From NCBI GenBank assembly GCA_964544655.1, contig CAZJCM010000008.1:13940-77939 (forward strand): DNA of 64,000 nt, written 5' to 3'. Position numbers and translations under genes: made by a program. The stretch is from HyVt-443 sp964544655 (lineage in GTDB: Bacteria; Pseudomonadota; Gammaproteobacteria; Chromatiales; Chromatiaceae). Positions 52,304 to 59,916 of the stretch are shown here, piece by piece (the first letter of the stretch is position 1; each line of letters opens with the position of its first letter). Under the pieces are notes generated by a model. It saw only the letters and a program-made list of their open reading frames with translations, was not told the origin of the DNA and searched no databases.

Positions 52304-52855
52304 TCACTCCTGGCTCTTCAACGGAATTTCCGCTTTTCCGGCCGATGATGCCCTGGCCTTGTCAGCTGTCGGCCGATCGGTTTTTCCAGCGTCCCTGGTC
52401 GGCCAGGTCCAAGTCGGCTGCGGGGGGGTATCACTCCATATGCCGAGCTTCTCCGCCTTCGCCTGTTCCTCTAGAGCGCGATAGTCTGGGTAGGCAGGGT
52501 CTGCCTTGGCGTAACCTTCCCGAACCATGGCGGCATTGATGTCCGATTCGTCCCCCCCGTAACAGACCGCTACGGCTTCCCCGTCTTTTGTCCGGTCCGA
52601 GACGAAGCACTTGACCGGGCAGTTCATGACGATCAGCGTCTGTAGCGCTTTTTCACTGACAACCGCGTAGGGGGCGTCATCGCCGGGTGCCATAACGCCT
52701 TTCAGGTGGATGCGTTCGCCTTGGTACTCCATGGTATCGCCGCTGAAGATGGTGTATGCGCCGGCTTTGCACTCGGCCCGCAAGGGCGAACTGCCAAACA
52801 GAGCCGCCAGTGCGGAGGCCAGAATCAAATTGTGGATAGCGGTAGTGGATTTCAT
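52304..52855 (-). CDS. Secreted thermonuclease-like (SNase-fold) protein
   Basis: 183 residues. Signal peptide MKSTTAIHNLILASALAALF..SSPLRA. The mature part fits an SNase-like fold: FSGDTMEYQGERIHLKGVMAP, then a cysteine-containing insert, and the helical NAAMVREGYAKADPAYPDY..LEEQAKAEKLGIW. The GERIHL motif is present but the typical Asp/Arg/Glu catalytic set is not all clear; DDAPYA replaces the usual region after APE. It may be a non-catalytic relative. The C-terminal tail is low complexity. Confidence 0.7.
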   Translation of the reverse strand: MKSTTAIHNLILASALAALFGSSPLRAECKAGAYTIFSGDTMEYQGERIHLKGVMAPGDDAPYAVVSEKALQTLIVMNCPVKCFVSDRTKDGEAVAVCYGGDESDINAAMVREGYAKADPAYPDYRALEEQAKAEKLGIWSDTPPQPTWTWPTRDAGKTDRPTADKARASSAGKAEIPLKSQE

Positions 52856-52924
52856 CGATCTGCCTCGGTGGATGGCGGTTTCCCAGGTGCAACATTGGGG
52901 CTGATACAGTTGTTATCGGACGAA

Positions 52925-53776
52925 TCATCTCAATTTGAAGGCCATGTCATATTCTACCTTGATTGGGCAAGGGTTTCCCGCCGGTGGATGTGGCAGGGGC
53001 TGCGCCTTCTGCACGGCCTGTTGGGCGGATTTTTTTAATATCCTGTGACCGTTCCCTGCCTGCAGGTCTGATATCGAGCCGTTGCAGGCAATGGTGAAGG
53101 TAACCTTTATGTTGCCCTGGATGTTTCGCCGCCTGGCTACCCTTGGATAGACCTTCTGACGCTCGATCAGGCTCAATAGCGTTGCGAGATAGCGCTCCCG
53201 TCCGGCCGCATCGTTGGGTTGAGGTGCGGATAAGGGTGCCGTTTGACGCTGTTCCGGCCTGGGTTTCGCCACGGCTGGTGCGGGTGCAATCGGCTGCGGT
53301 TCGATTTTTGGCTTCGGCTTTGGCTTCGGCTTTGGCCTCGGCTTCGGCTTCGGCTTCGGCTTTGGCTTTGGCTTTGGCTTCGGCTTCGGCTTCGGCTTCG
53401 GCTTCGGTTCAGGCTTTGGCTCAGGCTTTGGCTCAGGCTTTGGCTCAGGCTTCGGCTCAGGCTTCGGCTCAGGCTTTGCTTCTTCCACCACGGGGTCGGG
53501 TTCTGGTTCCAAGATGGGCTCGGGTTCAGGCTCGATCACAGGTTCGGGCTCTGGCTCAGGTTCGGGCTCTGGCTCAGATTCGATCTCTGGCTCTGGCTCG
53601 ACCACCGGCTCGGGAAGCGGTTGTTGGAAGGTCAGGCGCACATGGGTAATGGCGGGCAGCGTGATGGGCGCTGCAGCCATCACCTGCTTGCGTCCCAGTT
53701 CCAGAAACAGCAGCAGGTGCAGAAGAAGGGAGAGGCCGATGGCCAGCAACCACCAGGGGAGACGGCTATGGATCAT
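52925..53776 (-). CDS. TonB-family energy transducer
   Basis: 283 residues. N-terminal membrane helix (WWLLAIGLSLLLHLLLFLEL), then a long Pro-rich spacer of EPEP repeats followed by KPKP repeats (residues about 55-165), and a C-terminal TonB domain (RVARRRNIQGNIKVTFTIACNG). The acidic-then-basic spacer is typical. It overlaps the exbD stop by 4 bases, and the exbB-exbD-tonB set follows the cluster with a TonB receptor, so a dedicated system is likely. Confidence 0.92.
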   Translation of the reverse strand: MIHSRLPWWLLAIGLSLLLHLLLFLELGRKQVMAAAPITLPAITHVRLTFQQPLPEPVVEPEPEIESEPEPEPEPEPEPVIEPEPEPILEPEPDPVVEEAKPEPKPEPKPEPKPEPKPEPKPEPKPKPKPKPKPKPKPKPKPKPKPRPKPKPKPKPKIEPQPIAPAPAVAKPRPEQRQTAPLSAPQPNDAAGRERYLATLLSLIERQKVYPRVARRRNIQGNIKVTFTIACNGSISDLQAGNGHRILKKSAQQAVQKAQPLPHPPAGNPCPIKVEYDMAFKLR

Positions 53777-54174
53777 GGCTGGCGGGTGATGATATCCAGG
53801 GAATCGGCCCCGGCGGAGCGGGCGGCGTCGATGACTTTGACAGCCAGCCCCAGATTGGCCGCCTGGTCGCCCCGAAGTCTCACGAAATTGACTCCGGGTG
53901 CATGCAGCGCCCCGCGCAGAGTCTCCTCCAATCCCTCCAACCGGACTGGGTCGCCATTGACCAGCAGTTCACCCTCGGGAGTGATGAGGACCTCGACGAA
54001 GCGCTTTTCGTTGCTGCTTCCTCCACTCTTGGCCTCCGGCAGATCGATGGGGACCACCTGCTCCTCGATGAAGTGTGAGGTCAGCATGAAGAACACCAGC
54101 AGCAGAAAGACAATGTCGATCAGTGGCGTCAGGTTGAGAACCGTGGCTGATCGGCGGCGGCGTTCATATCCCAT
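53773..54174 (-). CDS. ExbD/TolR-type protein
   Basis: 133 residues from ATG at 54174 (longer upstream frame overlaps exbB). The membrane helix with proton-path Asp is LNLTPLIDIVFLLLVFFMLT; a periplasmic domain follows (VVPIDLPEAKSG). With ExbB it energises TonB by the proton motive force. Overlaps the exbB stop by 11 bases and tonB by 4. Confidence 0.95.
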   Translation of the reverse strand: MGYERRRRSATVLNLTPLIDIVFLLLVFFMLTSHFIEEQVVPIDLPEAKSGGSSNEKRFVEVLITPEGELLVNGDPVRLEGLEETLRGALHAPGVNFVRLRGDQAANLGLAVKVIDAARSAGADSLDIITRQP

Positions 54175-54829
54175 CCGTGATCTTCTCCCAGTTCTGAGGG
54201 GGCTCCATCTCACGTGCGCTGCTGCTGCAGCCATTGGTGCGACGCTCCAGCAGCAGGGCGATGGTGCGCTGCATGGATTGGCCCCGGCGCTCGACCACCC
54301 CTTCCAGGAAGTGGAGCAGGATCAACAGCGGTATGGCTACCGCCAGGCCCACTCCGGTGGTGATCATGGCCTCCCAGATGCCACCGGCCAGCGCCTGAGC
54401 ATCCACCTTGCCGCCGGCCTCTTCGATCACCATGAAGGCCTTGATCATGCCTGTGATGGTACCGAGCAGGCCGAGCAAGGGGGCAGTATTGCCCAGGATC
54501 GCCAGGGTGGGGAGGCCGAACTCCATCCGCTCCAGCTGCTCTGCACGCACCCGTTCACCGACGCTGTGCAGATCCTTGACACCCTCACGGTCGGCCTCGA
54601 TCATGCTCTGAACCACCAGGGCCTCAGGACCCTTCAGGCGTGCCACTTCCTGATCAGCATCCGGCTGACCGAGTAGTTGATCCAGCTTCCTGAACAGGGG
54701 TCTGGGGAGACGGCGCAGCCTGATGAAGAGGAAGTATCGTTCCAACACGATGGCCAGGCCAACGGAAGAGTAACCGGCGAGAATCCACACCACCAGTCCG
54801 CCTTTGTCGAAAAGTTCTGCGATATTCAT
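54164..54829 (-). CDS. ExbB/TolQ/MotA-type protein
   Basis: About 221 residues; GTG at 54832 and ATG at 54829 are both possible. Three membrane segments: VWILAGYSSVGLAIVLERY, LAILGNTAPLLGLLGTITGMI and GVGLAVAIPLLILLHFLEG, in family order. The TLAILGNTAPLLGLLGTITGMI signature is typical of ExbB. C-terminal tail is longer than usual with Cys (NGCSSSARE). It begins 10 bases after the activator ATPase stop. Confidence 0.93.
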   Translation of the reverse strand: MNIAELFDKGGLVVWILAGYSSVGLAIVLERYFLFIRLRRLPRPLFRKLDQLLGQPDADQEVARLKGPEALVVQSMIEADREGVKDLHSVGERVRAEQLERMEFGLPTLAILGNTAPLLGLLGTITGMIKAFMVIEEAGGKVDAQALAGGIWEAMITTGVGLAVAIPLLILLHFLEGVVERRGQSMQRTIALLLERRTNGCSSSAREMEPPQNWEKITDGI

Positions 54830-54838
54830 CACTGTCGA

Positions 54839-55726
54839 TCATCTCCCTGGATGTCTGTGGTGGTGCCGGTGGGATTGGTCATCGATGGCCCGGGCAACAC
54901 TCACATGAAGGGTTGATTCTGCCTCCTCGCGCTCGAAGCGCCAGGCCTCTTCTGCCAGCACGGCCGCCCCGAAGGCGGTGGTGATCTGGGGGTCGTCGGG
55001 AATGAACAGCTCGCGGCCCAGTTCGTCCTCGATGGCGGCCACCAGCCCTTGGTTCAGGGCCGGTCCACCATCGAAGTAGATCTTCTCTTCCATGCCGACC
55101 CGCTTGGCCAGGCGTACGATGCGCCGCGCGATGGAGTAGTGGATGCCGGCGATGATGTCCTCCCGGCTGTGGCCGTTGCCCAGCAGCCCGATGATCTCGG
55201 ATTCGGCGAATACGGCACAGGTGCTGTTGACCGACAACGGGGTCCCGGTGGCCTGAAAGTGGTAGTCACCCAGTTCGTCAGGCGAGACCTCCAGATTGTG
55301 GGCCACCACGTCTAGGAATTTTCCGGTGCCGGCGGCGCAGCGGTCGTTCATGGCGAAGTTGACCACGTTGCCATTACTGTCCATGGCGATTGCTTTGGAG
55401 TCCTGACCGCCGATGTTGATGATGGTACGGATCTCACCGAACTTTCTGCCGGCGGTGCGTGCCCCCACCGCGTTGGCGGTGATCTCGCTGATGGTTTCGT
55501 CCGCCTCCTTGAACAGCTTGCGGCCGTAGCCGGTGGCGGTGATGTATTGCACATCGTCGCGGCCGATGCCGATCTGATTCAGCACCTGGTCGTAGGCCTC
55601 CAGCGCGTTCTTGTGGAACAGGCTGCCGCTGGCCGAGACCTTGTGGCCTCGCAGCGCCCCGGTCTCGTCGATGATGGCGATCTTGATGGCGGTGGAACCG
55701 ATGTCCACCCCGGTAAAATAGGGCAT
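54839..55726 (-). CDS. BadF/HgdC-type ATPase (activator of the dehydratase-like protein)
   Basis: 295 residues. The ASKHA-type ATP motifs (VDIGSTAIKIAIID and IGGQDSKAIAMD) and two conserved cysteines that bridge a [4Fe-4S] in the dimer (NDRCAAGTGKFLDV and NSTCAVFAESEIIG) are present, as in HgdC/BadF archerases and in the DCCP reductase. ATP hydrolysis drives electrons to very low potential. The C-terminus has a His-rich tail, HRHHHRHPGR, not usual in the family. It directly follows the dehydratase-like gene. Confidence 0.9.
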   Translation of the reverse strand: MPYFTGVDIGSTAIKIAIIDETGALRGHKVSASGSLFHKNALEAYDQVLNQIGIGRDDVQYITATGYGRKLFKEADETISEITANAVGARTAGRKFGEIRTIINIGGQDSKAIAMDSNGNVVNFAMNDRCAAGTGKFLDVVAHNLEVSPDELGDYHFQATGTPLSVNSTCAVFAESEIIGLLGNGHSREDIIAGIHYSIARRIVRLAKRVGMEEKIYFDGGPALNQGLVAAIEDELGRELFIPDDPQITTAFGAAVLAEEAWRFEREEAESTLHVSVARAIDDQSHRHHHRHPGR

Positions 55727-57075
55727 CAGCCTTTCCTCCTGCGGGATTTCAGTGATTCGATGAAGGCCTCGATGCGGGTGGAGAGCTGCCCGGAATGGCT
55801 GGGACTGTAGTCGGTCTCCACATACAGCATGGGAATGTTCTCTTTCTCCAGGGCCTGCATGATGCTGCGCTGTTCCATCTCGTAGACCTGACAGCCGGCG
55901 AAGGCCTGGTAGACCACGCCGTCGGCCTGGTAGGTGCGGACCAGGTCGATGAGCCGGCGCTTGCGGTCCTCGTTGTGGGAGAAGATGGGGCAGGTGCAGC
56001 CTTTCAGATAGCGGTCGGCCACCGCGTCCACCATGTCATAGAGGAACCACTCGTCCACCGCCACCCGGTCGTTGAGCAGCCGGTTGGCGGAGCAGGTCTC
56101 ATCGGCCACGATCACCGCGTCCGCCTGCTCGATCATCATCGGTAGCTTCAGGTTGGGAAAGATGGGGGGAGAGCCGGTGTAGATGACCCGCGGCGAGCGG
56201 CGCCCGGCGGCGTTGAATCCCTGCTGGCTGCGCCGGCTGATCTCGTTGCCCAGCTGCACCACCGCATCGGTCCAGCGCTCCAGGTCATCGAAGAAGAAGG
56301 CGTTGGTGACCAGGAACATGTCCTTGCCGAGGATGGGGGAGGGGGTCTCCCGCCGCAGGCGTTCCAGCCGATGGAAGGCGTGCTGGGCCTGACCGACCCT
56401 GGTGATGGCAGCCTTCAGATTCTTCCTCGACAGCTTTTTTCCGGTGTGTTTCGATAGACTCTTGGTGAACTTGCGCACCGAGCGGCGCCAGTATTCCCGG
56501 CCCTCTTCACTATCCTTGATGCGCGGCAGCTCCATGTCGTACACCTGATAGCCCATTTCGGCAATCATGGCGCCGGCCTTGGTCTTCTGGTCGCAGGTGG
56601 TGAGATTGACCACCATCTCCAGCTCGTCCACGGTTGGGGTATGGTTGCCGTGCAGCATGCCGATTGTGGCCTTCACCAGGGAGCAGGACTTGGCCGGCAT
56701 GAAGTCGGAGCCGGTCTGCTCGTCTACGTGAAAGCCGTTGCACAGCCGCACCGGCACCCCGCCCAGGGCATGGATGATCTCGTACGGGGCCTGAATGCAC
56801 ATGGTGCCGATGGCCTTGCGACCCTGGTGCACCGGCTCGCCTTCGCAGTAGACCTGCTTGAACAGGTCGTAGAAATAACGCATTGCCTCCGGCGGATCCT
56901 TGTACTCGTGCTCCAGGGCATCGAGCACGGTGACCGCCTCCATGGCCTGGTGGCGCTGATGGCGCTCATCCGGCGTCTCTATGTGGCGCTGGCGCCGGCG
57001 CTTCTCGAAATCCGGCCGGCTGTCGTTGTCTGTCTTGGTAGTCACTGTTTTTCGGTATCGCTCAATTTCAGGCAA
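55726..57075 (-). CDS. 2-hydroxyacyl-CoA-dehydratase-type protein, double-cubane cluster protein candidate
   Basis: 449 residues, single polypeptide of the HgdB/DCCP family. Cysteines occur near 93 (TMCIQAP), 112 (RLCNGF), 131 (KSCSLVK), 161 (TTCDQK), 328 (ETCSANR), 360/362 (KGCTCPIF) and 395 (AGCQVYEM). No HgdA-type partner subunit is encoded next to it, in contrast to acyl-CoA dehydratases; a lone protein plus HgdC-type reductase is the DCCP arrangement (Carboxydothermus DCCP is known to carry [8Fe-9S]). Substrate unknown. The start is a TTG at 57075 with no good ribosome site; GTG at 57045 is an alternative. Confidence 0.8.
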   Translation of the reverse strand: MPEIERYRKTVTTKTDNDSRPDFEKRRRQRHIETPDERHQRHQAMEAVTVLDALEHEYKDPPEAMRYFYDLFKQVYCEGEPVHQGRKAIGTMCIQAPYEIIHALGGVPVRLCNGFHVDEQTGSDFMPAKSCSLVKATIGMLHGNHTPTVDELEMVVNLTTCDQKTKAGAMIAEMGYQVYDMELPRIKDSEEGREYWRRSVRKFTKSLSKHTGKKLSRKNLKAAITRVGQAQHAFHRLERLRRETPSPILGKDMFLVTNAFFFDDLERWTDAVVQLGNEISRRSQQGFNAAGRRSPRVIYTGSPPIFPNLKLPMMIEQADAVIVADETCSANRLLNDRVAVDEWFLYDMVDAVADRYLKGCTCPIFSHNEDRKRRLIDLVRTYQADGVVYQAFAGCQVYEMEQRSIMQALEKENIPMLYVETDYSPSHSGQLSTRIEAFIESLKSRRRKG

Positions 57076-57099
57076 GCATTTGGCTTATTCGGGGTTGTT

Positions 57100-57205
57100 G
57101 CTGCCGGTGGATGTTTCTTCCAGAAACTGCCGTGAATAGATCCCTGTATGCCCGACGGCGGCATCCCCGCCGCCGACGTTTCTTCCAGAAACACCCACCG
57201 GCAGC
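57100..57205 (-). repeat. Nested palindromic repeat, copy D
   Basis: GCTGCCGGTGG (57100-57110) pairs perfectly with CCACCGGCAGC (57195-57205). Inside are GTTTCTTCCAGAAAC palindromes on both sides and the GC core CGGCGGC..GCCGCCG. It lies between the second polyferredoxin gene and the dehydratase-like gene. Confidence 0.75.
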
Positions 57206-57238
57206 GACTGGTGTCGAATCCGTGTGGCAGCCGAACAT

Positions 57239-58201
57239 TCACAATTCAGTATTCATGCGTTTGGCGAAGCCATGCTCGGTGGCCTCGAACAGGGTCTTGC
57301 CCAGGATGTTGACCTTCAGGCAGCCCTCCTCCGGGCAGGCGGCGACGCACTTGAGACAGAGGATGCAGTCGTCCTTGAGGATGTCCCGGTTCTCCACGTC
57401 GTCGGCAATGGGGCGGATCTCCATGTCGCAGACCCGGAAGCAGTCGCCGCAGCGGGTGCACTTGTCCACGTCCTTGACCAGCTTGATGAAGGCAAACTTG
57501 GAGAAGACGTAGTGCATGGCGCTCATGGGACAGAAAAAACAGAAGAAGCGCTTCTTGAAGAAGGCGCCGACGAAGAACAGCCCGGTGATGATCATGCCGA
57601 GGGCGGTCAGCACCATGGTGGTCTTGCTGGAGAAGTCGATGGTCCACTGGGAGACGTCGCCGGTGAACAGGGGCATGATCATGCGTCCGGGACAGATCTT
57701 GCAGAAAGCGCCGCGCCATTCTCCGCCCACCATGTCACCGCCGATCCCCAGCGGGATCAGCAGCATCAGCAGCAGTAGCACGTACTTGATTTTGCTCAGA
57801 TGCTGAAACTGGGTAGCGGTGTAGTTGCTGTAGCGGATCTTCATGCGCTTGCGCAGGGCGGTGATCCAGTCCTGCAGCGTGCCCAGGGGGCAGATATAGC
57901 CACACCACCCCTTGTTCAGGACGATGAACCAGAGCAGGAAGACGCCGAATGCGGTCAGCACGGAGAGGCTGGCCACGCTGAACAGGCGTGGCCAGGGGCG
58001 GGCCAGCTGATGCTGCAGGGGCAGGAAATAGCACATGCCGGCGCCATCCCGGTTGTAGCCGCAGTTGAACATAGGCAGCTCACGGCCCAGATCGATGGCG
58101 AAGAAGCCGCCATAGACCAGCAGGATGAAACTGCCGAGCTGCAGCCAGAAGCGGAACCTGCGGATATCGACCCGATTGACAGCGGTCTTAATCCTGTTCA
58201 T
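57239..58201 (-). CDS. NapH-like membrane polyferredoxin (second copy)
   Basis: 320 residues. Several membrane helices, with CxxxCP motifs CGYICPLGTL, CKICPGRMIM and CFFCPMSAM, then two [4Fe-4S] ferredoxin motifs CTRCGDCFRVC and CILCLKCVAAC. This is the NapH/MauN/CcoG type of quinol-linked electron-transfer protein. It probably delivers electrons from the membrane to a soluble or periplasmic acceptor. It overlaps the Ig-like gene by 14 bases. A paralogue lies at 59913-60962. Confidence 0.92.
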   Translation of the reverse strand: MNRIKTAVNRVDIRRFRFWLQLGSFILLVYGGFFAIDLGRELPMFNCGYNRDGAGMCYFLPLQHQLARPWPRLFSVASLSVLTAFGVFLLWFIVLNKGWCGYICPLGTLQDWITALRKRMKIRYSNYTATQFQHLSKIKYVLLLLMLLIPLGIGGDMVGGEWRGAFCKICPGRMIMPLFTGDVSQWTIDFSSKTTMVLTALGMIITGLFFVGAFFKKRFFCFFCPMSAMHYVFSKFAFIKLVKDVDKCTRCGDCFRVCDMEIRPIADDVENRDILKDDCILCLKCVAACPEEGCLKVNILGKTLFEATEHGFAKRMNTEL

Positions 58202-59174
58202 CGAATTCAGTCTCCTTGAACGGGGTGACGCGCCGGCGACGATAGAAATAGATGGCGATGCCGGCGACCAGGAAGGCCAGGGTGCCCAGGATCAGCCCGA
58301 AGGCGTAGGAGCGGTAGTCCTCGGGATTGGGTGAGAAGCGCCCCGGAAAGGTCAGGGTATAGCTGGCCCTTTCGTAGGCATGTCCGCCCAGTTGTCCCGG
58401 GGTCTTTTCCTGGTAGCGGGCGATGATCAGGAAACGCTCCCGGTATCGGCGGTTGAAGTCATCCCACTTCGGGAAGTAATCACGGATCAGCTGGATCCGG
58501 GCGATGCCCTGGTCGTCGGTGATGAAGGTCTTGCGCCAGCCGTTCTCGGTCAGCAGGGTGACGCGGACGCCTTTGACCGGCTGGTCGTGCAGCAGAAACT
58601 GGAGGCGCAGGGTGTCGCCGGAGTGGGGGCGACTGAAGAAGCTTTCATCCGGCTCGCGCAGCCGCAGTACGTCGAAGGGTACGCCAGGCGCGCTCTTCGG
58701 TCCCAGCTTGACCGGATCGTATTCCATGTCGGCGTCGTGTTCGAAGCGCCGGATCTCCGCCTTGGCCACGAACGATCTGAGTTCTCCATCCTGCAGTCTG
58801 TTCTCCAGGTAATAGGCGTTGTAGAAGCCGAGATCCCGGCGGGGGAACTTGATTGCGGTGCATTTCGATTTTTTCCAGGTATCGAGCTTTTCCAGCTCCG
58901 ACAGGGGATCCAGAATAAAAAAAGAGCCGTCCACTGATTTGATGCAGGCCGGTCGTTTCAGGTTCTTTCCACCCACCAGCCAGAGGCGTTGGTAGTGATT
59001 TACATCCTGCTCCCGGTTCATGCCCATACCGCGTTCACGGCTATGGCTGCGCTCGGGTGAACGATCCGAGAACCACTTTATATCGGATGATGAGGCATGG
59101 GGGCCGGCAGCCACGGCCGAGGTCGTGGTGGAAGCAAGGAGAAGGGCCAGGGCCGCATATCGTGCAATCTTCAT
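58188..59174 (-). CDS. Periplasmic Ig-like (DUF4198-like) protein with C-terminal anchor, second copy
   Basis: 328 residues. Signal peptide MKIARYAALALLLASTTTSAVA. Beta-rich middle with LHDQPVKGVRVTLLTENGW and DDQGIARIQL, like NikM/DUF4198 cobalt/nickel-type domains. A C-terminal membrane helix (YAFGLILGTLAFLVAGIAIYFY) is followed by RRRR-type positive residues. Similar to 60959-61933. Likely a ligand-binding or metal-delivery protein; substrate unknown. Confidence 0.7.
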   Translation of the reverse strand: MKIARYAALALLLASTTTSAVAAGPHASSSDIKWFSDRSPERSHSRERGMGMNREQDVNHYQRLWLVGGKNLKRPACIKSVDGSFFILDPLSELEKLDTWKKSKCTAIKFPRRDLGFYNAYYLENRLQDGELRSFVAKAEIRRFEHDADMEYDPVKLGPKSAPGVPFDVLRLREPDESFFSRPHSGDTLRLQFLLHDQPVKGVRVTLLTENGWRKTFITDDQGIARIQLIRDYFPKWDDFNRRYRERFLIIARYQEKTPGQLGGHAYERASYTLTFPGRFSPNPEDYRSYAFGLILGTLAFLVAGIAIYFYRRRRVTPFKETEFDEQD

Positions 59175-59202
59175 TGGAACAGACCTCTGTACATGGGTTG
59201 TT

Positions 59203-59916
59203 TCAGGGGGCGATCCAGCCGCTTGCCGTGCCGATACCGAGCAGGATCAGCAGGGCGATACTGGCGATCTCCAATCCGCCCCGCCATTCGCCCAGCTGCT
59301 CCCGGATCTGGCTGCTGAAATGAGCCACGCCGAAGGCGAAGATCAGGGTCGGAACGATCACCGCGCCGATGCCGAATCCCAGGCCCAGGGAGATCCCGGC
59401 TATGGCGCTGGCGGTGGTGGCGGCGGCGATGATGATGGTGGTGAGCGGGGCGCAGGGGTTGAGGGCCATGCCGACGCCCATCATGAACAACCCGCCTGGG
59501 AGCATAGCCGTTGATTTGTCGCTGCCACCCTCCAGCGTCACCTCCATGCTGCCGCTGTTGCCGGCGGATGCGTGGCTGGCGCAGGCCTTGCTCTGGGCCC
59601 GGCGCCGCCACAGTATGGATAGCGCCACCAGGATGGTGGCCCCGCCCAGCACCCAGCGGACCCAGGGGCTGGCGATCCAGTCCTGCACGAACAGCCCGGC
59701 CCAGCCGGCAGCCCCGCCCAGCAGGGCGTAGCCGGTCATGCGCCCGAGGGAGAACGGCAGCAGGGTGCGCCAGGAGTCCCGGATGCCCTGGTCGGAACTC
59801 ATGAACACCGGGCCCAGGTAGGGCAGGCAGGCGATATTGCAGGGGCCGGAGCCGAAGCTGAGACCCAGCAGCAGGGCGGCGCCGAAGCTCAGGGTGACGG
59901 GCTCGAGGGGCATCAT
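59203..59916 (-). CDS. TauE/UreH/DsbD-like six-helix transporter
   Basis: 237 residues from ATG at 59916, translationally coupled to the polyferredoxin gene (ATGA). Starts with a CxxxC-type motif GPCNIACLPYLGPVFM in the first helix, then LNPCAPLTTIIIAAATT later. This resembles the UreH/CcdA/DsbD transmembrane group (redox-active cysteine pairs) and cytochrome c biogenesis proteins. Role could be metal export or disulfide/electron transfer; not resolved. Confidence 0.82.
   Translation of the reverse strand: MMPLEPVTLSFGAALLLGLSFGSGPCNIACLPYLGPVFMSSDQGIRDSWRTLLPFSLGRMTGYALLGGAAGWAGLFVQDWIASPWVRWVLGGATILVALSILWRRRAQSKACASHASAGNSGSMEVTLEGGSDKSTAMLPGGLFMMGVGMALNPCAPLTTIIIAAATTASAIAGISLGLGFGIGAVIVPTLIFAFGVAHFSSQIREQLGEWRGGLEIASIALLILLGIGTASGWIAP

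Noticed and set aside
53269..53630. Tandem repeat or CRISPR-like array
   Set aside because: The repeats are codon-level EP/KP repeats inside the TonB spacer, in frame, without spacers.
53143..54676. Forward frames opposite tonB-exbD with Arg/Leu and Ala/Ser repeats
   Set aside because: They are produced by the EPEP/KPKP-coding repeats of tonB read backwards.
55726..57075. Benzoyl-CoA reductase or aromatic degradation locus
   Set aside because: No second dehydratase subunit, CoA ligase or ring-cleavage genes are in the window.
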